A stretch of 64,000 bases of DNA, taken from the NCBI GenBank assembly GCA_008501765.1, contig QQUE01000018.1, forward strand, positions 1 to 64,000, in the 5' to 3' direction. The position numbers were made by a program, and so were the translations under genes. The stretch comes from Calditrichota bacterium. GTDB lineage: Bacteria; Zhuqueibacterota; Zhuqueibacteria; Zhuqueibacterales; Geothermadaptataceae. Shown piece by piece: positions 9,425 to 17,851 of this stretch (positions are counted from its first letter, which is position 1; every line of letters starts with the position of its first letter). The notes beneath the pieces are model-generated. The model had not been told where the DNA came from, did no database searches, and saw nothing but the letters and a program-made list of their open reading frames with translations.

Positions 9425-11722
9425 ATGAAAAAGATGGCATCACTTTTTGCAATTTTTCTATTGTTTTTACATATTGACGGATCGGTGATTTATGCGCAGG
9501 AGCAGGTTGGAATTGCCTGGGAATTTAACGATGATGGCCAAGCCGATGGATGGCAGGTTGCGGCTAATTTTGAAGATTTAACGGTTGAAAATGGTGTGCT
9601 CACCGCCCGGGCTGTTGGCGCCTTTCCATCCTTAAAAAGCAGCGAATTTGAGCTTGCAGCCGCTGAATTTGGCTATGTAGTGCTGCGCATGAAAACGCCG
9701 GGAGCTACCTCCGCGATGCTTAAATGGGACCTCGACACCGGGGACTGGGGTTTTCATCAGTTTGATATTTTCGCTGATTCGCTCTTTCATGAATACCGGT
9801 TGGCGCTGTTTTTAAATAAAAAATGGCAGGATCAATTAATCAAAATTCCATCCTTGATGATTCATGCCCCGCTTGATGCACGCGTGGAAATTGATTATAT
9901 TCGCATTGTGCATTCCGGCCCACTTCCGGCTATTTCCAGTTTTAAAACTTTTCGCACAATAATCAAACCAGGGGAGACAATTCCACTCTTTGCCACAGTA
10001 ATCAATAGCGGCGATGCGAAAGCAGCGCTGCGCAGTGAATTGAACTTACCTGAAGATATTTCTCTGGTTGAAGGGCAGCTGGAAAACGCTCACGGTGAAT
10101 TATTCGCCGCGCTGGTCGATACGTTGGAATGGCAAATTCAATGTGAAGAAATAGGGGAGTTTGATTTATCCCTCACCGTTTTTTCCGATGAAGATACGGT
10201 GGAATCGATTTTGACGTTACCGGTGACTGATCAATTCTGGCAGCAAGAAGAATTTCTGCTCAGCGCCTGGTCGCCGCCGTATGCCTGGTATCCGCCGCCC
10301 TATGAAGACGCAGTCGTCGATAGTTACAAATCGGCCAATTTTGATGTCGGTTTGTGGGTGCGACCGGATGATGATCTCATTCAGCTGTATGAAAAATATG
10401 ACCTGAAATATTTTATTCTGGTGACCCATCTTTTGGGTGGTGATGAATATTTGCGTGATCCTTCCACAAACTCGGCCCCGGAAATAACCGCAGAAATGCT
10501 GGCGCGGTTGGATCCAATAATCGAAAAGTTTCGCAATAATCCGAATATGCTCGGCTACCACATTTGCGATGAACCTTACGCTGTCACTTTCCCCAATATT
10601 GGCAAGGTAGTGCGTTATCTGCGTGAGAAAGATCCGACACGGCTTTCGTTTGTAAATATCTGGCCGGGCAATGGAGATGCAGAACACAGGGATTACATTG
10701 AGCAGTTGCTGGATCAGACGAAGTTGGAGCATCTTAGCTATGACCGTTATACTTTTCACAACGGCTATGATGGCGGATTGTTTTTTACCAATATTCGTGT
10801 GATGCGTAAGTACGCTTTGCGCTACAACCTGCCGTTCTTTAATATTGTGCAGGCCATCGGCACCAATGGTACGGTGGAAGAACACCTTAATTGGCGCACT
10901 CCCTCTGAAGCGGAACACCGTTGGTTGGCTTACGCATCTCTGGCTTATGGTGTCAAAGGTCTAATCTGGTTTCACTGGCATGGCAATTGGGGAGTAACAG
11001 GGAATCCGGATCGTGATAAAATTGTGACTTCCATCACAAAGTTGAATCCTGAAATAAAAAATCTTGGCCAGGAAATGCTGCCGCTGCGTACGATTTCGGT
11101 TTTGCATTCGAAGCCAGGCCTGGGAGATGAAACCACTTATCCTGAAAATGGAATCGTTTCGGAGATTTCCGCCAGTGCTGACCTCATTGCCGGTTTTTTT
11201 AAGGATGAAAATGAGGAAGATTTTGTTTTATTGATGAACAAAAATTACCAGGATAGCGTGACAGCCACCATCAGCTCAGCCTGGCGTTTCGATCAAATTC
11301 GTGCATTCAATGCAAGCTCAGGAGAGTGGCAAAACAGCGCTTTCCACATGGATCGCCTTGGCACTACTTTTGAGATTACACTCGAGCCTGGTGGCGGCAA
11401 ACTTTATGACCTCAGCAATAATCACCCATCCATCGTTCAAGAAAATTATTCCTGGCCATATCAAAGCCGTTTACACCAAAACTATCCAAATCCTTTTAAT
11501 CCGCAAACAACAATCAGCTACGATTTGATTGAAACGGGGCGGGTTAAACTAACAATTTACGATGTAAAGGGACGGATTGTCTCAGTTCTCGTCGATGAAA
11601 AGCAAATTGCGGGAAGTTATCAAATTAATTGGGCGGCCAATGAATTATCCAGCGGGCTCTTTTTTTACCGGCTCAAAACAGCGAATCAGGATTTAAGCCG
11701 TAAAATGTTATTAATTCGATAA
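9425..11722 (+). CDS. Secreted glycoside-hydrolase-like protein with T9SS sorting domain
   Basis: 765 residues. Signal peptide 1-25 (ends 'VIYAQ'). An N-terminal beta-sandwich resembling a carbohydrate-binding module ('WEFNDDGQADGWQV') covers about 27-165, then a CARDB-like beta domain (about 175-260). A TIM-barrel-like region follows (about 275-565), with 'MLGYHICDEPYAVTFPN', where the Asp-Glu-Pro recalls the acid/base position of clan-A glycosidases, and 'GLIWFHWHGNWG' on a later strand. The C-terminal about 75 residues are a T9SS type-A sorting domain: 'NYPNPFNPQTTISYDL', 'GRVKLTIYDVKGR', 'RKMLLIR'. First of two tandem plus-strand T9SS cargo genes. Glycosidase activity is inferred from fold and motif; the substrate is unknown. 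Confidence 0.75.
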   Translation: MKKMASLFAIFLLFLHIDGSVIYAQEQVGIAWEFNDDGQADGWQVAANFEDLTVENGVLTARAVGAFPSLKSSEFELAAAEFGYVVLRMKTPGATSAMLKWDLDTGDWGFHQFDIFADSLFHEYRLALFLNKKWQDQLIKIPSLMIHAPLDARVEIDYIRIVHSGPLPAISSFKTFRTIIKPGETIPLFATVINSGDAKAALRSELNLPEDISLVEGQLENAHGELFAALVDTLEWQIQCEEIGEFDLSLTVFSDEDTVESILTLPVTDQFWQQEEFLLSAWSPPYAWYPPPYEDAVVDSYKSANFDVGLWVRPDDDLIQLYEKYDLKYFILVTHLLGGDEYLRDPSTNSAPEITAEMLARLDPIIEKFRNNPNMLGYHICDEPYAVTFPNIGKVVRYLREKDPTRLSFVNIWPGNGDAEHRDYIEQLLDQTKLEHLSYDRYTFHNGYDGGLFFTNIRVMRKYALRYNLPFFNIVQAIGTNGTVEEHLNWRTPSEAEHRWLAYASLAYGVKGLIWFHWHGNWGVTGNPDRDKIVTSITKLNPEIKNLGQEMLPLRTISVLHSKPGLGDETTYPENGIVSEISASADLIAGFFKDENEEDFVLLMNKNYQDSVTATISSAWRFDQIRAFNASSGEWQNSAFHMDRLGTTFEITLEPGGGKLYDLSNNHPSIVQENYSWPYQSRLHQNYPNPFNPQTTISYDLIETGRVKLTIYDVKGRIVSVLVDEKQIAGSYQINWAANELSSGLFFYRLKTANQDLSRKMLLIR

Positions 11723-11911
11723 TTTTCAACGAATTTTTCGAAAAGTTAATCACCAATTCTTCCGGGGACACTAAAAATTCGGGTATAATATGATAAAAGA
11801 TGTGCCAAATGTGCTCCATTCTTTTTCTCTTAATTTTGTGCGTCTGCTTTATTTTAATTTTTATCCAGTGCGGATAAGTTTTGTAAATCAATAAATAACA
11901 GGAATTTTAAA

Positions 11912-13192
11912 ATGAAGAATTATAAATCCCTGACCATTCATATAATTCTACTTCTTACACCTATCAATTTCTGTCTCCCACAAATCGTTGCAGACACGGC
12001 TCTCAGCTATCAAACTGGACTGAATCAATATTCCATGCAAGTTGACTCTACGGAGAGGGAGTTTTTTGTGTATGTCCCAACAGGCTATGATTCAATATCT
12101 GAAATCCCGCTTATTTTTATGTTTCATGGTACGAGCAGTGATGGCGAAAATATAGCACAAAATTCTGGATGGATTGAAAAAGCCGAAAAAGAAAATGCAC
12201 TCGCTATTTTTCCTTCAGCCCTGGCATATTTCATAGAATATAAAAATGCGGAGCAAACCAAATGGAATCGCTTTAACTTAATCGATTTGGTGCCTGACGG
12301 AACAGACTTGAAAGATGATGTGCGGTTTGTACAAAAAATTCTGGAACGACTCATCGCTACTTTTAATGTGGATAGAAAACGTATATTTGCTTCAGGATAT
12401 TCAAATGGTGGTGGGTTTGTTAATACGCGACTGCTCATAGAAATGCCGGATGTTTTTGCCGCCTTTGCCACGGGTGTCGGTTTTCCAAGCCAGACCTTGC
12501 AGCCGAAAGAGAATGAGGTGGGCAATGTGTTTGTCAGCGTTGGTACGCGGGATAACAAACAACTTGGTGCGGCCGAACGGGAGGAGCCATTTCCCACCGA
12601 TCCTGCAGAAATTATGCAAGAACGCTATTTGCGGACTGTCATAAACAGATACTTGCAAATTTTAGACTTGGATTCATTGTACACCGCCAATATCGACACT
12701 CCATATTTCACTACTTTGAACTTTACACAAAGCTTGATTGGTGCTAATAATGAGTTTAAATTTCTGATGGTGAATGATATGGGGCATATTTATGCAAATG
12801 GGACTAATGATGATTCGGGGCTCTCCTATCCCGAGCTCTTTTGGAAATTTTTTGTTCAGCATCCTCGAACAATCCTGAGCTCAGTTGATGCTCAACCGCA
12901 GGGATTGCAACCGGAATCGGTGCTGCTCTATCAAAATTACCCAAACCCATTTAATCCGGCGACAACAATTTTATTTTCACTGCAAAAGCCCGGCGAAGTT
13001 TTGCTAACAATATTTGATGTGCAGGGAAGGCAAGTGCGGCAGATCTTGAATGGACCTTGTGTGGCAGGAAATCACGTAATTTCCTGGGATGGCAGAAATG
13101 GAGCAGGCAAACTAGTTACCAGTAGCACTTATTTTTATCAGCTGCAAACACAGGAATTTATACTGGGCCGAAAAATGATTTTAGTAAAATAA
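11912..13192 (+). CDS. Secreted PHB-depolymerase/feruloyl-esterase-like hydrolase with T9SS sorting domain
   Basis: 426 residues. Signal peptide to about 24 ('NFCLPQ'). The alpha/beta-hydrolase domain (about 35-310) shows 'PLIFMFHGTSSDGENIA' (oxyanion region) and the nucleophile elbow 'IFASGYSNGGGF' as in LpqC-type polyhydroxybutyrate depolymerases and feruloyl esterases. A likely His is in 'MVNDMGHIYANG', near the usual catalytic histidine. The C-terminus is a T9SS type-A domain ('NYPNPFNPATTILFSL' ... 'GRKMILVK'). It shares a 24-bp palindromic terminator with the convergent gene at 13205. Probably an exported esterase acting on plant or polymer esters. Confidence 0.8.
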   Translation: MKNYKSLTIHIILLLTPINFCLPQIVADTALSYQTGLNQYSMQVDSTEREFFVYVPTGYDSISEIPLIFMFHGTSSDGENIAQNSGWIEKAEKENALAIFPSALAYFIEYKNAEQTKWNRFNLIDLVPDGTDLKDDVRFVQKILERLIATFNVDRKRIFASGYSNGGGFVNTRLLIEMPDVFAAFATGVGFPSQTLQPKENEVGNVFVSVGTRDNKQLGAAEREEPFPTDPAEIMQERYLRTVINRYLQILDLDSLYTANIDTPYFTTLNFTQSLIGANNEFKFLMVNDMGHIYANGTNDDSGLSYPELFWKFFVQHPRTILSSVDAQPQGLQPESVLLYQNYPNPFNPATTILFSLQKPGEVLLTIFDVQGRQVRQILNGPCVAGNHVISWDGRNGAGKLVTSSTYFYQLQTQEFILGRKMILVK

Positions 13193-13210
13193 GGAAAATT
13201 TTCCTTATTT
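13187..13210. terminator. Shared bidirectional terminator palindrome
   Basis: A perfect 24-bp palindrome (AAATAAGGAAAA then its complement TTTTCCTTATTT) overlaps the stop codons of both convergent genes, which are only 12 bp apart. Its TTTTCC and TTATTT tracts on either strand suit a bidirectional terminator. Confidence 0.6.
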
Positions 13211-13783
13211 GAGCAGTAGCATTTTTTGGGATTTTAACAGATTGCCTGCGCGCAAAACGTAAATATATAAACCGGATGGCACAGCATGACCATGGTAGTT
13301 TTTTCCGTCCCAAAGGATGGAATATTCCCCAGATATTAGATTTTTTTGCAGAAGCGTATTTATTTCCTGTCCAGCCAGGTTATAAATTTTTAAAGTAACG
13401 AATGTTTCCCCGGTAATGAAAGGGTTGGCACTTGAGCTTTGCATTGCAATATCAAACTTAATAGTTGTTTCCGGATTGAATGGATTGGGGAAATTTTGAT
13501 GAAGCGCAAAGGAGTTTGGGCTGGTATTTATTCGTTCTTCCTGCTTCAACTTTACGGGAAAAAAAAGTTGGGTTGCAGTAAGTCCACTCGCTAATATATA
13601 TCGGGGTCCGGAAGACAGACCAATCAAATTGCCTGCCTGTACCCCTTGAGATTCTACTTGAAGGGATAGATATCCAGTCTCATGCGGTTGTATGGCAATA
13701 TCATTTATTTGTCCGTAAAGTGTTGAGCCAACCAGAGCACAAGTTATTATAAAAATAAGGTTTAATCTACAATTTTTAAGCAT
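13205..13783 (-). CDS. Small secreted protein with T9SS sorting domain
   Basis: 192 residues: a signal peptide (about 1-25, 'STLYGQ'), a mature part of only about 75 residues ('HETGYLSLQVESQG' ... 'GLSSGPRYILASGL'), then a full T9SS type-A domain from 'ALHQNFPNPFNPETTIKF' to 'LLKSQKMLLLK'. The short beta-rich mature region gives no enzyme motif. The ATG at 13783 has AAAGGA upstream. It follows the large minus-strand glycosyl-hydrolase gene (13905) with a hairpin between them. Function unknown. Confidence 0.75.
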   Translation of the reverse strand: MLKNCRLNLIFIITCALVGSTLYGQINDIAIQPHETGYLSLQVESQGVQAGNLIGLSSGPRYILASGLTATQLFFPVKLKQEERINTSPNSFALHQNFPNPFNPETTIKFDIAMQSSSANPFITGETFVTLKIYNLAGQEINTLLQKNLISGEYSILWDGKNYHGHAVPSGLYIYVLRAGNLLKSQKMLLLK

Positions 13784-13802
13784 GCTAATTCCTTTAAAGA
13801 GC

Positions 13803-13830
13803 GCCGAAGTTCAATTTAATGAACTTCGGC
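13803..13830. terminator. Hairpin between two T9SS-cargo genes
   Basis: An 11-bp perfect stem GCCGAAGTTCA/TGAACTTCGGC with a 6-nt loop lies between the stop of the 13905 gene and the start of the 13205 gene. In the minus direction only a short CTCTTT follows, so it may be a weak terminator or an mRNA-stabilising stem. Confidence 0.5.
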
Positions 13831-13904
13831 ACATGGAATGGCAAAAATAAATTGGTGTTTTTCTCCCGATCCAGTTTGCCGGTAATCAAAAGCGAAATAT
13901 TTCA

Positions 13905-16289
13905 TTATTTCACTAACAACATGCGTTTGCTGTGAACAATTCCATTAACCATCAAGCGATAGACATAAATTCCGGATGTCAAACGGCTACCGTCAAATGT
14001 AACAATATGATGGCCGGGCATTTTTACTTCATCGACCAGCGTGGTTACTTCGCGACCAAGCAGATCAAAAACGACGAGATGCACAGCACCCTGCTCAACT
14101 AAATCGAAAGCAATGGTGGTTTTTGGATTAAATGGATTGGGATAATTTTGCCACAAATGATATTCGTCCGGCAGTTGATTATTTTCTGCGACGGTGGATG
14201 GAGTTTGTGTTTTGAAGCGAAATATGGTAGACCAGTTACCGGCTCCGTAATCATTTTCTGCTTTGACGCGCCAGTAATAAAAGGTTCCCGGTGTCAGATC
14301 AGTGACAGCAAAGGTCGTGTCGGAGATTTCGATTTCATCAAGAATAATATCTGTCTCTGCAAATGCTTTTGCTGTGGATAGCTGCAAGTGATATGTTTTC
14401 GCGCTGTCCGTCACGTGCCAGGTTAAATCTAAATCGGTCGCTACTTCCCGGATGTAATTTGTCGGTGAAGCAAGCAATGGTTCACGTGGAAATCCCGTCG
14501 TGAATGATCCAATAATTGATGCCGGGCTGCCGCCGCCGGCATTGCTGGCTTTTACTTTCCAGTAGTAACGGGATAAACCCTCCAGCTCAGTCAAGGTCCA
14601 CGAAGTATCTGTAATGCCATCCTGATCAAAAATTTCATTGAGAAAATCGGCATCGTTTGCAACGTTCAGGTGATAGGATGCTACTTCGCCCGGATTGTTC
14701 CAGTGCAATGCCAGAGTTGGATCACCGACGATGTTGCCTTCCGCCGGGAAAGCAAGCATCGGTGATTCCGGGGCATTCACTTCGATGACTGAGCTCATCG
14801 GGCTTTCCAGAGAATAGTGATTCAATGCCGTAACAACATAATATAAAGGTCCGATTCCTTCCGTTTCGATGGCGTGAATTAAATGAGTATTGCCGGTAAT
14901 ATCGAGCATATCAACTGCATTTTCGAGGTCATCCGGGGTAATGCTGGGCGTGGTGAACTGGTAGACGCTATAAAAACGTGCTGAATCTCCATCGGCGGCA
15001 ATTGCAGGAACATCCCATTTTAACCCGTAGGAATTGGTGCCTGCAATCAGTTCAAATCGTGCATTTTGCGGCATGTTGGGATCAATGCTGTTTTTCCAGG
15101 CCATCGTTGGGGTTATCGCCGGATCGCGATAGAGATTGTTTTTTAGTTCATCGGTAAATCCCTTGGGATTTTCTTCTAAATTTCTTGCGCGGAAAAGGAC
15201 ACTGCCAAGCACATCTGGATTTTCGCGATTTTCCCTGATCTGATTTTTTATTTCATAGGATGGCCAATCCGTTTGTCGGTAAAGGGCAATGCCTGGATAA
15301 AGATGCCGTTCACCGAATGCAGCACTCGTTGCCCACCAGGTCATCAATTTAAAATAATCCTGGCCGACGAAATCCGCGTGATCATGTGGCCAGTATAGTT
15401 GAGGCGTCAAATAATCAACATATTGCGATTCCAGCCAGGTTTTCGAGTCCGTATATATAGAGTTATAGGCATCCAATCCCCAAGTGCCGGCAGGTATACC
15501 ACTTTTCCACAAACCAAACGGGCTGACGCCGTATTTAACCCACGGTTTGGCTGTGCGAACACTATCGCCGAGATTTTTAACAAATAAATTGATATTGTCC
15601 CGCCGCCAGTCGCCTCGATTTGTAAAACCGCGCGGATCTGCTGTGAAAGCTGCATTATCATCACTGTTCGAAATTGTGTTTGGTGGGTATGGATAAAAAT
15701 AATCATCGTAATGTATACCGTCAACATCGTAACGGCGGACAATATCCATAACAACGGATTTGATAAATTCTCTTACTTCCGGAATCCCGGGATTTAGAAT
15801 TCTGATCTTATCTTTGGCTATAATCCAGTCTGGATGTTGGTTGATAACATGATTTTCTGCCTGAGTGTAGTTCCCAATTTCACGCGATGCACGGTAGGGA
15901 TTAAACCAGGCGTGCAATTCCATGCCCCTTTTGTGGGCTTCTTCGATGGCAAATTCCAGCGGATCGTAGTAGGGATTCGGGGCCTTTCCTTGTTTGCCGG
16001 TGAGCCAGAAGGACCAGGGTTCGAGTGGAGAATCGTACATTGCATCGCATTCACTGCGGACTTGAAAAATCACAGCGTTTATGCCTGCCAATTTTAACTG
16101 ATCCAAAAGATCGGTCAATTGTTTTTGCTGGTTGGCGGTGGTGAGACCCGGTGCTGAGGGCCAGTCGAGATTGATAACAGTGGCTATCCAGGCGCCGCGG
16201 AATTCATACTTGGGGTGGCTGGATTGTTGGGCAATGAGCACAGTTGAAAGAAAGAAAAAGAACAGGATGGCAGCATGATAGATTTTCAT
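13905..16289 (-). CDS. Secreted GH10-like (YngK/DUF187) glycosyl hydrolase with Fn3 repeats and T9SS sorting domain
   Basis: 794 residues. Signal peptide 1-20. The N-terminal about 400 residues match the glycosyl-hydrolase-like 10 family (YngK/UPF0748): 'FRGAWIATVINLDWPSAPG', 'AGINAVIFQVRSECDAMY', 'PLEPWSFWLTG', 'EAHKRGMELHAWFNPYRA', 'DVDGIHYDDYFYPYP'. The family is thought to cleave peptidoglycan- or glycan-derived substrates. Two fibronectin-III-like modules follow (about 505-600 and 605-700, each ending 'YYWKVKASN' or 'YYWRVKAEN'). The T9SS type-A domain starts at 'NYPNPFNPKTTIAFDL' and ends 'SKRMLLVK'. The start is fixed by the signal peptide. Surface-exposed glycan hydrolysis is likely; the exact bond is unknown. 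Confidence 0.82.
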   Translation of the reverse strand: MKIYHAAILFFFFLSTVLIAQQSSHPKYEFRGAWIATVINLDWPSAPGLTTANQQKQLTDLLDQLKLAGINAVIFQVRSECDAMYDSPLEPWSFWLTGKQGKAPNPYYDPLEFAIEEAHKRGMELHAWFNPYRASREIGNYTQAENHVINQHPDWIIAKDKIRILNPGIPEVREFIKSVVMDIVRRYDVDGIHYDDYFYPYPPNTISNSDDNAAFTADPRGFTNRGDWRRDNINLFVKNLGDSVRTAKPWVKYGVSPFGLWKSGIPAGTWGLDAYNSIYTDSKTWLESQYVDYLTPQLYWPHDHADFVGQDYFKLMTWWATSAAFGERHLYPGIALYRQTDWPSYEIKNQIRENRENPDVLGSVLFRARNLEENPKGFTDELKNNLYRDPAITPTMAWKNSIDPNMPQNARFELIAGTNSYGLKWDVPAIAADGDSARFYSVYQFTTPSITPDDLENAVDMLDITGNTHLIHAIETEGIGPLYYVVTALNHYSLESPMSSVIEVNAPESPMLAFPAEGNIVGDPTLALHWNNPGEVASYHLNVANDADFLNEIFDQDGITDTSWTLTELEGLSRYYWKVKASNAGGGSPASIIGSFTTGFPREPLLASPTNYIREVATDLDLTWHVTDSAKTYHLQLSTAKAFAETDIILDEIEISDTTFAVTDLTPGTFYYWRVKAENDYGAGNWSTIFRFKTQTPSTVAENNQLPDEYHLWQNYPNPFNPKTTIAFDLVEQGAVHLVVFDLLGREVTTLVDEVKMPGHHIVTFDGSRLTSGIYVYRLMVNGIVHSKRMLLVK

Positions 16290-16824
16290 CTCAAACCTTT
16301 TGAGTTTGTTTTTAAGTGGAATGGTCGATAGCGGTTTCGGAAGTCGTCTAAAGATTAAGTAAATTTAGGAAAAAAACAAACTGTATTTCTGAAATTTTTT
16401 CTATTAGGAATTGTGATCAATCTGAAAGTATATGTTAAAAATTGAATTAACTAAATTTATATACCAGGAGAGATAGTGGAAGAGTTTAAAATCGATTATA
16501 GATAATTTGAGTGAATAATGAATTAAATTTTATTTTATGCTATTCAGTTGAAGTTTAAAAATTTGTAAAATTCAGCAATAAAATAAATGTTGATATACTA
16601 AATTTTTTTCTCTATAATAAGTTGTTCTAATTTTACAATTGTAAGCCAATTCTTCATTCCCGGATAATGCAATTATTGGTTTCGAGCAAATCAGGTTGAT
16701 TTTTTTCTTCCGCAAACTTTTGCTCTGATTTGTAGGATATTTTATATTATTGAAATTTATGTGCAATTGAGGATACCCGAATCCTGAATTTGAATTTCTG
16801 AAAAACGAACCTGGGGGAGTGTCA
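16290..16824. other. AT-rich region upstream of the curli locus
   Basis: 535 bp of very AT-rich DNA between the divergent 13905 gene and the curli locus. No ORF with a credible ribosome site was found. The curli promoter probably lies here, but no confident -35/-10 pair was picked. Confidence 0.45.
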
Positions 16825-16932
16825 ATGGGTGAGAATTTTTCTCCACCCGACCCTCCTGAATTTCCTCATGGCGATGAATGCCAGCAGCTTCTGTATCTAA
16901 AAATTTTTCCCAATTTTATCATTAAATCCTGA
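16825..16932 (+). CDS. Small ORF (35 aa) just upstream of csgE
   Basis: An ATG at 16825 preceded by a strong site (GGGGGAG, five bases away) opens a 35-codon frame, MGENFSPPDPPEFPHGDE..., ending TGA at 16932, 13 bp before csgE. It is proline-rich at the start and ends 'IFPNFIIKS'. It resembles no family I know. It could be a leader peptide coupled to csgE translation, a small protein, or chance. The ribosome site is the main support. Confidence 0.4.
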   Translation: MGENFSPPDPPEFPHGDECQQLLYLKIFPNFIIKS

Positions 16933-16945
16933 CCCGAGGTTTGCA

Positions 16946-17395
16946 ATGATAAATATCGATTCTTTTATCGCAGGATTTCTTGTTTTGTCCGGTTTAATTT
17001 CACCGGTTCAACAACAGGAAAAACATGCGCCTTCCTCAGCAATCGTTGTTGATGCAACAACGCCAGACCTGGAAATTGATGGCCTTGTCGTCGATGAAAC
17101 GCAGACAAAACTCGGCCACGATTTTTATGAGATTTTTTATTCACAATGGGAAACGCCCCGCAATTCAAAAGATTTCACTATCGTTATTAAAGAAAAACCG
17201 CTTCCCCGCATCGGAACGCAAGTCACAATCGAAATACATGAAAAACCTATATTTATCCGTTTTTTGCAACCCCGTTTTGATGCCATTGAAGAAACCGCAA
17301 AACAGGGCGTGCACTTCGCAGAACAATACCTTTTTAATTTTGAAGAAATAAAACGCAATCTTGAAAGTGAAGATTTGCACGGTTCCGGGATATAA
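16946..17395 (+). CDS. csgE: Curli assembly factor CsgE
   Basis: 149 residues with an N-terminal hydrophobic export segment. The core matches CsgE, the periplasmic adaptor that caps the CsgG channel and delivers curlin subunits: 'DGLVVDETQTKLGHDFYEIF', 'SKDFTIVIKEKPLPRIGTQV', 'IFIRFLQPRFDAIEETAKQG'. E. coli CsgE is about 129 residues. Start ATG has CCGAGG upstream. It is the first of the csgE-csgF-csgG triplet, with csgF starting 13 bp after its stop. Regulation by a CsgD-type factor cannot be seen here. Confidence 0.92.
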   Translation: MINIDSFIAGFLVLSGLISPVQQQEKHAPSSAIVVDATTPDLEIDGLVVDETQTKLGHDFYEIFYSQWETPRNSKDFTIVIKEKPLPRIGTQVTIEIHEKPIFIRFLQPRFDAIEETAKQGVHFAEQYLFNFEEIKRNLESEDLHGSGI

Positions 17396-17408
17396 ATCGG
17401 AGAAAAAC

Positions 17409-17831
17409 ATGAAAATATCCAGATTTGTAATCGTTGTCTGCATCTCGTTTTTATTTATGTCTGGCAATTTAGTTGGTGGAGAAATGGTTTACAAACCTAT
17501 CAATCCCTCCTTTGGTGGCAATTCATTTAATGGTTCCTGGCTTTTGAGCTCAGCCCAGGCACAGAATAATATCACAGAGAAAATCACTGACAGCCGTCTG
17601 GAGCGCAATGAATTGGATGATTTTAAGGAAAATTTGAACCGGCAGATTCTTAGCCGCCTGTCCCGGGAATTGATAGCAAACATATTTGGCGAAGATTCTT
17701 TTGCCGAAGAGGGGCGGTTCGAGTTGGGCGATTTTATCATCGATGTCCTGCCTGGAACGGATGGCTTGAACATCAATATCATTGATGTTGCCAATGCTGG
17801 CGAAACAAATATCGTTATCCCGTATTATTGA
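17409..17831 (+). CDS. csgF: Curli nucleation chaperone CsgF
   Basis: 140 residues from the ATG at 17409 (CGGAG upstream); the longer frame from a TTG at 17361 would overlap csgE and lacks a signal. Signal peptide 1-23. The mature start 'MVYKPINPSFGGNSFNGSWL' followed by 'LSSAQAQN' is the diagnostic CsgF N-terminus, the part that plugs into the CsgG pore. The C-terminus ('TNIVIPYY') ends in aromatic residues. CsgF couples subunit export with nucleation at the cell surface. It lies between csgE and csgG in one operon. Confidence 0.93.
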   Translation: MKISRFVIVVCISFLFMSGNLVGGEMVYKPINPSFGGNSFNGSWLLSSAQAQNNITEKITDSRLERNELDDFKENLNRQILSRLSRELIANIFGEDSFAEEGRFELGDFIIDVLPGTDGLNINIIDVANAGETNIVIPYY

Positions 17832-17851
17832 TTAAATAATTGAGGTACGAA

